Origin: Chthoniobacter flavus
GTDB lineage: Bacteria; Verrucomicrobiota; Verrucomicrobiia; Chthoniobacterales; Terrimicrobiaceae
Assembly (NCBI GenBank): GCA_945883435.1
Contig: CAMCXK010000008.1
Location: 1 to 63,257, forward strand
DNA length: 63,257 bases
Direction of reading: 5' to 3'
Position 1 is the first letter of the stretch. Every line of letters starts with the position of its first letter. The translations under genes and the position numbers were made by a program. This document shows, piece after piece, positions 10,101 through 18,600 of the stretch. The notes under the pieces were generated by a model. It did no database searches and had not been told where the DNA came from. It saw nothing but the letters and a program-made list of their open reading frames with translations.

Positions 10101-11296
10101 CAACCATCTCGGCCGGCACGCTGAAGATCACCTCGATCGCCAACGGAGGAGCCGTGAGCTCGCTGGGCAATTCCACCAACGCGGCTGCCAATTTAAACTT
10201 CTCCGGAGGCACCTTGGAATACGCGGGAGCATCCAACGGCGCCACGGACCGCAACTTCACGATTACCGCCGGCACAGGCGCTGCCATCGCTGTCACAGGG
10301 GCTGGAGAATTGACGATCTCCGGCGCATCCGCTTCCACGAATGGGTCGCTCACCAAGTCGGGATCCGGTGTTCTCAACCTTGGAGGCACCAACCTCCACA
10401 GCGGCGGCACCTCGATCACGCAGGGCACCTTGGCCCTCTCCGGCGGTAACGCCCTGGGCGACGCCTCGACCGTTACGCTTTCCAACGCATCCGGCGTGGT
10501 TCTGGCTTTGAACTCCAGCGAAACCATTGGCTCCCTGCGCGGGGGCGGCTCCACGGGTGGAACCACCCAAATTGCCGCCGGGCAAACGCTTACCGTGGCG
10601 GAATCCGGCAATGCCACCTACGCAGGGCAGATCACCGGATCCGGCGGCTTCACCAAATCAGGTGCGGGCACCTTGACTTTCTCCAGCACAAGCACCGGTT
10701 CCCATGGTGGAAGCACCTCGGTCGCCGCAGGCACCTTGGTTGTGGATGGCAATTTCTCGGCCGCCACGGGTCCGGTATCCATCACCTCGGGAGCCACGCT
10801 CTCCGGCTCGGGTTCCCTCGGCGGAGCCACCACATTGAATTCCGGGACCATCCTCGCACCCGGCAACAGCCCCGGGATTTTGACCTTCGGCAGTTCGTTG
10901 GCCTTGAACGCCGGGAGCGATATCCGGATGGAAATCAACGGATCCTCACGCGGGACCACCTACGACGCGATCGATGTCACCGGGGCCCTGACCTACGGAG
11001 GCAATCTGCAGCTGACCTTCGGGCAAACCTTCGGCACGGGGAACCACCCTTTCAACCTCTGGTCGTTTGGAAGCCAGTCCGGATCGTTCGATTCCATTAC
11101 ATTGGCCGGAGCCTACACAGGTTCCCTCACCAACGACAGCGGCACTTGGACCCTCACGGAAGGCTTGAATTCCTTCGAGTTCTCGCAAGCCACCGGCTCG
11201 CTCGTCCTCACGGTCGCTGTTCCCGAGCCCGGCACCTGGGCGCTCCTCGGTGTAGCCGCTGGCACGTTCCTCCTCTGGCGGCGCCGCACCTCGTAG
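7142..11296 (+). CDS. Giant autotransporter-repeat surface protein with PEP-CTERM anchor (copy 1)
   Basis: A 1384-aa product from the ATG at 7142, chosen because it precedes a typical signal peptide (residues 1-32, cleavage near SLRA). An in-frame ATG 99 nt upstream (7043) is also possible. The body is rich in Gly, Ser, Thr and Asn, and from about residue 950 it has beta-strand repeats of the autotransporter-associated type (patterns such as KTGNGTLQLG and TTISAGTL). The C-terminus is a canonical PEP-CTERM signal: VPEPGTWALLG, a hydrophobic stretch, then RRR. Such proteins are exported and processed by an exosortase, which is not in this window. The stop TAG is part of the GTAG head of a REP hairpin. 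It is paralogous to 12640-19857. No Shine-Dalgarno is visible. Confidence 0.85.
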   Translation: MNNTIHRFQITAVLPAGLILILLACPLLSLRADTLTWSGGNSTDWSDSANWGGTVPKANDWAYFNSSPSNQPTLTGNISIEGVRFGTSAGNITLSGGTLSLGIGGLYDGGTVTRPTVTNASATLTAVNTTVAAQLSSMLANGQTGLTVTGSGIPAGAVVTGATVNSGFSDSTLTLNASATATSNNNIYTLPNGSSSTLTILSNIALTANQSWQLNSGGVTSVNGSLSGSSDLVIAASNQTNNTTLPNLRLYGTNSGMTGTIWIGQSTGTGSLGLLLGSASAMTNGLIYMSDSDKNLWLTGGAENVYTFGINGTETTGARVAFRVGGSSSGGLYATGGDVYWNPGGGTDYNWSGTAAQAVGMQFGGSNDSTPRMFYLGNSQGNLTITGANKSFIQSSGGNNPGRVTLLSALGGNGSTARTLSSNLPLLVLTRPSVVGTGAGGSGSLTLNITSGATSISDMNQLPGGNLIISGGVLVLDGISGSTFASSRGFGTGAGQWQFTGGGFASRNGSLTIPNGTTGFTTSTYDGNRTFGTAVLANDGSFYANGNLNVGVDTTLSAARTWIIAATGQGLSSNSTRPVYTFSGNLSGAGSLLVQGGANSANAPELVLSGRNAWTSGATFQLNSSGPVYMNVGSGGLIASKAIVRFDGDESLPTGNGGNLAYISGQNRNDSTPTGILLTGNATGKVYDPSAGYKFLLGTTDPSGTSDMVFGADQGKSQIQSAQLLLNTQVSGTMTTALLARSGAELTLGAAGAAFQIVPTFGNSTTANSTTATVVSDLVTGNRTLIKRGEGTMVLGNVGYTSQDGLTDKSSLISWRIGRGTANAVSSPYSDGAIRETGSASTNSLTGFNINLAGGVLESNGSFIRALGTGSTQVQWSANGGGGFSAYGGNLTVNLGSSLAQVSWNTSPFVRENNPLMFGSETANATVDFQNPIALGSAQREIRVYDNATSDTDLALLSGNLSGTGAVLKTGNGTLQLGSTNAYSGNTTISAGTLKITSIANGGAVSSLGNSTNAAANLNFSGGTLEYAGASNGATDRNFTITAGTGAAIAVTGAGELTISGASASTNGSLTKSGSGVLNLGGTNLHSGGTSITQGTLALSGGNALGDASTVTLSNASGVVLALNSSETIGSLRGGGSTGGTTQIAAGQTLTVAESGNATYAGQITGSGGFTKSGAGTLTFSSTSTGSHGGSTSVAAGTLVVDGNFSAATGPVSITSGATLSGSGSLGGATTLNSGTILAPGNSPGILTFGSSLALNAGSDIRMEINGSSRGTTYDAIDVTGALTYGGNLQLTFGQTFGTGNHPFNLWSFGSQSGSFDSITLAGAYTGSLTNDSGTWTLTEGLNSFEFSQATGSLVLTVAVPEPGTWALLGVAAGTFLLWRRRTS

Positions 11297-11456
11297 CGGA
11301 ATTTCGAAGAAATTTCGGCCTGCCGCTGAGCCGCATCTCACTGCGCGTCGTCGAAAACCAGACCCTTCTCTGTAGCGGAAATTTGAAAAATTTTCGTCCT
11401 CGTCCGCGCCGAGTATCACGCCGCCTCCCCTCGAAAATCGTTCCGATTTCCGCTAC
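11293..11456. repeat. REP cluster 3: two short A(+)/B(-) units, downstream of copy 1 and flanking the RAYT gene
   Basis: An A hairpin (11293-11317) overlaps the stop codon of the preceding gene and is followed after 33 nt by a decayed B copy (about 11351-11371). The next unit is 85 bp. Its A-type hairpin at 11372-11396 uses arms CGGAAATTT and AAATTTTCG, a further compensated stem. A 35-nt spacer and an intact B hairpin on minus (11432-11456) complete it. The B copy runs into three tandem copies of the heptamer CGCTACG (11451-11471), which contain the stop codon of the RAYT gene. Confidence 0.87.
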
Positions 11457-11466
11457 GCGCTACGCG

Positions 11467-12006
11467 CTACGCGTCGACCGAAACCGCCTCGAACGCCATC
11501 CAGAAGCTTTCCCAGAAACCCTCGCGATGCGGATCGAGCGAGGGATACCCCGGCACGATGCTGCCGCAAAAGGCGTAAGCCGTCTCCTCCTCGACCAATC
11601 CCGCGCGCAAGGGATTTTGCAGGATGTATCCGGCCAGATTCTCGAAGGCCCCGCGCTGGCATTCCGCCTCGCGCAGCACGTGATCATGCGCTTGGCGCTG
11701 CAGAGCGATGCCCTCCGGCAGAAACCGTGTGAACGACTTCCGCAGCATGCGAATTCCCAAGCGCTGATCCGCCGCCGGCCGGCAGCCCATCACCAGAAAA
11801 TGGGCATGATCTGGCATGAGGCAGTAAACGGGGAAGACCAAGTGATACCGCACCCCGACATGAACCAGAATTTCCCTCAAGCGAAGGTGAAAGCACTCGT
11901 CAAGCCATCCGGTCGCGCGGTCCTCCATGGCCATCGTCCAGTGGCCCGCGGCCCGGCCCCGATAAAATCCCGGGTCCAATCGCGGCAATCGCGCGCGGTC
12001 GTTCAT
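11467..12006 (-). CDS. REP-associated tyrosine transposase (RAYT, Y1 family)
   Basis: A 179-aa product from the ATG at 12006. The core is the Y1 transposase signature: YCLMPDHAHFLVMG with the HUH histidines (His67, His69), followed by GYILQNPLRAGLV, whose tyrosine (Tyr127) is the expected nucleophile. The N-terminal HWTMAMEDRATGWLDECFH fits a RAYT subgroup. Length is within the usual range. RAYTs are single-copy, domesticated relatives of IS200/IS605 TnpA that recognise REP hairpins beginning with GTAG. Here REP units lie immediately on both sides (11293-11456 and 12073-12335). The stop codon falls in the CGCTACG heptamer repeat. An ATG further upstream (12117) would read through a REP hairpin and was not used. 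The enzyme could be active; both His and Tyr are present. Confidence 0.88.
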   Translation of the reverse strand: MNDRARLPRLDPGFYRGRAAGHWTMAMEDRATGWLDECFHLRLREILVHVGVRYHLVFPVYCLMPDHAHFLVMGCRPAADQRLGIRMLRKSFTRFLPEGIALQRQAHDHVLREAECQRGAFENLAGYILQNPLRAGLVEEETAYAFCGSIVPGYPSLDPHREGFWESFWMAFEAVSVDA

Positions 12007-12072
12007 GCCCGGCAGCCATCGCGAACGCCCTCCATTCCTGCAAGCAAAAAAGCAAACCCACCACATTCCCTC

Positions 12073-12335
12073 GTAGCGGAATTTCGAAAAAATTTCGTCT
12101 GCCCCGCCGAGCATCACGCTGCCGCATCTCGAAAATCGTTCCGATTTCCGCTACGCGAAGAAGCACACCACCGCCGAAAATCCACCCCATTCCCTTGTAG
12201 CGGAATTTCAAAGAAATTTCGTTGTCCGTGCGATGCCTTATCCCGGCGCCAGTTGCCACCTGGCAGCGTGCGTGATCTGCCCTCGAAAATCGTTCCGATT
12301 TCCGCTACAGGTAGCGGAATTTTGAAAAAATTTCG
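12073..12335. repeat. REP cluster 4: short unit, long unit and extra A, upstream of the RAYT gene
   Basis: There is a short unit of 82 bp at 12073-12154 (A 12073-12097, 32-nt spacer, B on minus 12130-12154) and a long unit of 112 bp at 12197-12308 (A 12197-12221, 62-nt spacer, B 12284-12308). A further A copy follows 2 nt later (12311-12335). The A copy at 12197 has AAA instead of GAA as loop. The two spacer sizes seen elsewhere both occur here next to the transposase gene. Confidence 0.88.
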
Positions 12336-12360
12336 CCCTCAGCCAAGCTGCCAGCCAGCC

Positions 12361-12400
12361 CCTCCGTGCCCCCGCGCCTCCGTGCCCCCGCGCCTCCGTG
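12361..12400. repeat. 16-nt tandem repeat, 2.5 copies
   Basis: The unit CCTCCGTGCCCCCGCG occurs twice perfectly and then half again. On the other strand this reads CACGGAGG-rich, like the CACGGAG string near 38900. It lies in the 633-bp gap between the RAYT gene and the second giant gene; apart from this repeat, REP cluster 4 and the conserved block at 12441, nothing was recognised there. Confidence 0.7.
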
Positions 12401-12440
12401 AGAATCTTGCTTCTGGAGCCATTTCATCGAGCGCCCCGAG

Positions 12441-12486
12441 TCGCAAAACGGCCCATATCCCGAACGCAAACTCGGGTTTCGCGCAA
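12441..12486. promoter_or_regulatory. Conserved block upstream of the second giant surface-protein gene
   Basis: This is the counterpart of 6956-6999, sharing TCCCGAACGCAAA and GGTTTCGC. In this copy CCCGA and TCGGG can pair. Further downstream both leaders also share ATGCTCCCCG exactly 99 nt before the chosen start (12541 here, 7043 there), and a matching 17-nt segment directly before the start codon. The meaning is unclear; a common regulatory leader is one option. Confidence 0.4.
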
Positions 12487-12639
12487 GCAAATTCTGAAGA
12501 AAATTGTCACGTTCCCAACCCCATCCTCAGACACTCCCCGATGCTCCCCGCCATCCGCATAGTCTCATTCCATCTGCGTTCCCGAGTTTTCGCCGGTTCG
12601 GTCGCCGGAGCCTGGCATTGCGAACCCACCGCGCCTCCT

Positions 12640-15600
12640 ATGAAAAAATCGACGCTGCGTTTTCACTCCACGCCCACGCTTTTGGCAAGCTTCCTTGGCT
12701 TTGTGCTCGGGTTTCTCCTCTGTCCCACGCCCACCGTGTATGCGCAGAACCTGACATGGACCGGCACCAGCAATTCAACTTGGAATACCACCACCAACTG
12801 GTCTCCAAACGGCACCCCGGCCAATGGGGGGAATTTCACTTTCAACTCCACGATCACCAATCAACCATCGAATAACAACATCACCAGTCTCTCCATCGGT
12901 AGCCTCACCTTTGGAACAGCCAATACCAACGGCGTCACGATCGGAGGCAGTGCCTTCACATTGGCGGGAAATTTGACCAATCTCAACACCACGGCGAGCC
13001 GAAATGTCACCATTTCCAATGATATCACAATCTCCGGAAACCAGACTTGGACGGCCTCAAACTCAAATGCCATTACAATCTTGTCGGGTAATCTGTTAGG
13101 GGCTGGGAATGTCACGATCACTGCATTTGCTTCAAATGGCGTAACAGCGCCGGTCTTTAGATTGCTGGGAGGGAACAACAGTGGTTGGACGGGAGGAATC
13201 AATTTTTCTAGCGACTCGGGCTTGCTCCTGTCTTCAGCGCAAGCGATGACGGACGGTTTGATTAATTTAAATAATGGCGGTAACGCAAACATTTGGCTCA
13301 CCGGAGGGGCAGAAGCGGGCACTTACACCTTTGGGATTGCCAATACGCAAAATTCTGGAGCCAGAGTCCAATTCCGTGGCAGTGGATCTGGTGGAATTTT
13401 TCTTACTGGCGGTGATGTTTATTGGAATCCAGGAGGTGCGCAAGATTATTCCTGGTCGGCTACAGGAAGCAGCAGCAATGCAACGATTATCGATTTTTCG
13501 GGAAGCAACAACACCACGCCCCGGATGCTCTACTTGGGGAATGCTTCTGGAAACTTCTCAATTAGTGGAGGAAATAAGACATTCAGAAATGCGACCGGCG
13601 GCAACAATCCCGCTCGCGTCACTCTGTTGTCTGCTCTGGGCGGCAATGGAACGACATCGCAGACTTTGACCACGAGTCTTGGATTATTGGTTCTCACAAA
13701 AAACGCAGTTTCTGGCACCGGTTCTGGAGGTGCAGGAAAGTTGGCGCTTACAGTCAGCGGCGGAGCTACTGCTATTAATGATCTCAATCAACTGCCGGGA
13801 GGTAATCTTAATCTGAGTGGCGGTGTTCTTATTTTGGATAATATTTCATGGGATTCCCTGATTTCAAACAGAACGATCGGTAGTGCAGACGGTCAATTTC
13901 GAATCACAGGCGGAGGCTTCGCGGCAAGAGGATCAAATCTTCTCATTCCAAATAACGCAACCGGAGGATTGAGCGCATCGACCTTTAACTCGAATTTTGC
14001 AATAGGATCATCTGCTGTTTATTCAACAGGAAACTATTATGGAAATGCAAATGTAACAATAGCACTAGATACAACGCTGAGTGCTGCCCGATCAATCACT
14101 GTGGGAAGCAATGGTCTTGGAATGGCATCTGGATCGCAAATTTTGAACAGGATCACTGGGAACTTATCTGGCAGCGGGTCGATCTATACACTGGGAGCAA
14201 GTAATTCTAACACAGCAGGGGAGCTGGTGTTAGGAGGTGCAAACTCGTGGACGGGAGCGCCGACTTTTCTGATTAACGCTAGTCTTTACATGAATGTGGG
14301 AAACGGAGGATTGATTGCTAACAATTCCCTAGTGCGGTTCGAGTCTCCCGCCAGCTTGCCGACCGGCAATGGAGGGAGTCTTGCGTATTTATCCGCTCAA
14401 CAACGGAACTCCTCCACAGCATTCGGTTTTATCCTTACAGGAAATGCCACAGGGCAAACCTATATTTTGCCCACGGGATACAAGCTTATGATCGGAACCC
14501 AAACATCATCGAGTCCAGCTACTACTGGTCTCATCGGCTCCGACTTTGGCAAGGCAATCCTTTCAAGCTCAGACATTGTTATTAATGGAAATACCGACGC
14601 GAGTATAACGATGAATTTTTTGACACGCGCGGGCTCGGAGTTAACTCTGGGAACAGGAGCTAATTCTATAAAACTTATGCCGACTTACGGATTCAGTAGC
14701 ACTGCCTCAACAACGCCTACCACTCTTAGTGATAATGTGAGTGGCACGAGAACAATAATTAAACGTGGAGAAGGCACGCTGGTTCTTGGCAATTTAGGAT
14801 ACACGAAACAAGATGGAATAACTAGTCAGGCCAGCTTGTTCAGCTGGCAGATCGGCCGCGGAACGGCATCCAATGCTGGAGCCTCGGCATACAACGATGG
14901 TGCGGTGCGGGGCCTGTCATGGGATGACCCATCGGCCAGTAACAGCAACTCGCTGAAGAACTTTTTCCTCTCGATGCGCGGTGGTGTGTATGAAATCGAC
15001 AACACGAGCGGCAATGGTGGCACTTTCACAGGCAATCTGGGCTTGAGTGGTTCTGGAAACTTGAGCATTGGTAATGTATCTGGCACCTCATCGCTCGGCG
15101 GCGGCGGTTTCTCAGCCTTCGGAGGCAATGTGGTTGTCACACTCAAGCCCATCGGAGGGGTTTCAGGCGGCGACTTGACTTGGGCTTCAACCAATTCGGG
15201 CTTTGTGCAGACCAACGATCCGCTCATGTTTGGTTCTGAGACGGCCACGGCCATGATTCAGCTCTCAAACGGGATCGCACTAAATGGAGCTCAGCGTGAA
15301 ATCCGAGTGTATGACAACATAAACAGCGCAACCGATCTCGCATTTCTGAGCGGGAACCTAACGGGAACCGGGACCTCGGGCATCAACAAAACCGGCAACG
15401 GCACTCTGCAACTGGGAGCCACCAATTCCTACGCGGGAGCGACGACGATCACAGCTGGCACGCTACAGATCACCTCGATCGCCAACGGGGGAGCCGTGAG
15501 TTCGTTGGGTAACTCCACCAATGCAGCCGGAAACCTCACCTTTTCCGGTGGCACATTGGAATATGCTACCTCCTCAAATGGCTCAACGGATCGCAACTTC

Positions 15601-18600
15601 ACTATTACCAGCGGAGGCAGCGGTGCTATTGCCGTCACAGGGGCTGGAGAATTGACGATCTCCGGAACCTCCGCAGCAACCAACGGCACCTTCACCAAAT
15701 CCGGAAGCGGCACGCTTATTCTCAACGGCAACAACCTGCACACCGGAACGACGACCCTGGCAGGCGGCGTCTTGGAGGCTGGAAATAGCGGTGCGTTGGG
15801 AGATGGCGGCGACATCACATTCGGCGGAGGCACACTGCGCTACACGGCCTCAAGTAGTGGAACGGACTACGGTTCCCGTATCAAGAACAGCACGGGGGCT
15901 ATAAGCCTCGATACCAACTCGCAGAGCGTGACGCTGGGGGCCTTGGCCTCGACAAATGCCGGGGGCTTGACCAAATCGGGATCCGGCATGCTCACCCTCA
16001 GTGGATCAAACAGCTACACTGGCGGGACCACCATTTCCGCTGGAACCTTAAATGTCACCGGATCGATCATAGGGACAACCACAGTGAACTCGGGTGGCGC
16101 TCTCCTTGGCACAGGCACGACCGGTGCAGTGACCATATCCTCGGGCGCTCTCATCGGAGCTGGTTCCTCAGCCAACTCCGTAGGCACGCTCACCGTCGGT
16201 GACCTGACCCTCAGCGGAGGCGGTCGCTACACATGGGATATTTCCAACACCGCCGGAACCCCAGGAACAGACTGGGACTTGATTTCTGCCTCCAGCACAA
16301 CCATCACGGCCACATCGGGAAATCAATTTACCATTTATCTCACAGGAAATCCCTCAAACTGGTCACCCTCGACAAGCTACAGCAGCGGTTGGAACATCCT
16401 TTCTTGGGGCAGCAGCGTGACGGGATTCGATGCCAGCGCGTTTATCCTCAATGCTGGAGACTTCACGGGAACTGCTCCCACGGGCACATGGTCCTTCAGC
16501 AATTCCGCAGGCTATCTGAAGCTCGTTTACACCGCGCCATCGTCTGCAGCCGATTGGACAGGTGGCTCGGGAAATTGGTCCTCGGGAGCAAACTGGCAGG
16601 GCGGCTCTGCTCCCTCGCCAGGGTCGCCAACCCCGCTGGTCTTCACAGGGTCGGGTGGTGTGAGCACAAACGACAATCAACTCAGCACGGTGAGCGGCAT
16701 CACCTTCGGAGGCACAGGATCCTACACGGTCAATGGATCAGCCATCAACCTCTCTGGAGGAATCACAAACAACTCATCCTACGCCCAAACCGTGGCACTG
16801 GGGGTGACACTGTCCGCCGCCCAAACATTTGCGGCCAATTCCGGCAACCTGATTGTCTCAGGAGATTTGAATACAAATGGAAATCCACTGCTCATGGATG
16901 GAGCAAATACGGTTGTGATTTCCGGTGATATGTCTGGAGCGGGTAGCCTTACAAAAAATGGATCGGGCTCGCTGACTCTCAGTGGCAGCAACTCCTACAG
17001 TGGCACCACCACATTGAATGCAGGCACTTTGACTCTTCAGGGATCTCTTGATGGAACAAGCTTGGACCTCGATGGAGGAGCATTCTCGCAAGTCGCGAGT
17101 GGGTCTATCGCAGGCAGCGGAAGCACCCTTACTGTATCTGGCGCCACCGTCACATTGGCGGGTAACAATTCCTACACAGGTGCCACGACCCTCACGGCGG
17201 GAACGCTCAACTTGGACGGCTCGCTGACCGGTTCGGATATCACCGTGTCCGGCGGCACATGGAGTCAATCTGCAACGGGCAGTATTTCGGGCGATGGAAA
17301 CTCCTTCACATTGGATGGAGGCGCGGCCACCTTGGCTGGAACGAATTCCTACACCGGCGCAACCACAGTTAACGCCGGCACCCTGACTCTCCAAGGCGGT
17401 TTGGCCATTTCCAATTCGGGTGCGGTTGTGATGGCAAACACCGCCGGAGCGGAATTGCTCGTGGATGCTGCCGAAACAATCGGTGACCTGAGCGGGGGTG
17501 GCAGCCTTGGCGGAGGCATCGTAATCGCGAGCGCCCAGGGGCTCACGGTGAGCCAATCCTCCGCCACGACCTACTCGGGCGTGCTCTCGGGAGGTGGAGC
17601 TTTTGTCAAGGACGGGAGTGGCACGCTCACCATCAACGGGACAAATGCCTTTACGGGAGGCACAACCATTTCGGCCGGAAATCTCACTCTCGTTGGCGGT
17701 GCGGCTCTGGCTGACAGCGGATCAGTTTCAATAGCCGATGCCGCTGGGGCTGTGCTTCACATCTCGGCAAATGAAACGATCGGGTCTCTCTCCGGCGGCG
17801 GTTCCACTGGAGGGAATGTCTCAATCGCTTCGGCGCAAGTCCTCACCGTGAACCAGGCCACTGATGGCACCTTCGCGGGCCGTCTCGTGGGCTCGGGAGC
17901 CCTGACCAAAGTCGGATCTGGCACACTCACCCTGTCTGGGGCCAATACCCTCTCGGGAAACATATCCATCAGCGCTGGCAACTTGACGCTGACCGGCGGC
18001 TCTGCTCTGCCCGACACGGGAAATGTCACCTTTTCAAATACGGCCGGCGCGGTGCTGCATATCGCCAATTCTGAAACAATCGGAAGCATCTCCGGGGGCG
18101 GATCGACGGGCGGGAATATCAATATTCAATCTGGCCAGTCACTAACGCTGAATCAGTCCATCAGCTATTCATTCAATGGATCGATCTCCGGGGATGGCTC
18201 GCTCGTGAAAAGCGGAAGTGGCACATTGACCCTCAGAGGAAACAACACTTTCACCGGCACGACGACAGTATCAGCCGGTAGTCTGGCTCTTAATAATTCT
18301 TCAGCGAACAATCAGACTCTCGTAGGAAACATCGTAGTCAATGGGGGTAACCTTACTTTGGGCGCCGCCAACCAAATGGCAAACACCTTGAACCTGAGCC
18401 TTTCAAGCGGAAAGGTAGATTTAAGCAATCACGCGGCAACCATTAACTCGATCACCATGACAGGCGGCACGCTGAACCGTGCCGGACAGGCTCTGACCTT
18501 GAATACGAATTCCTCCTTCACAGGGGGAGGTGTGGCTCTCACAAATACGGCTTCGCGAATTACAGCCTCTGGCAATACGACATTTGGTAACACCACATTC

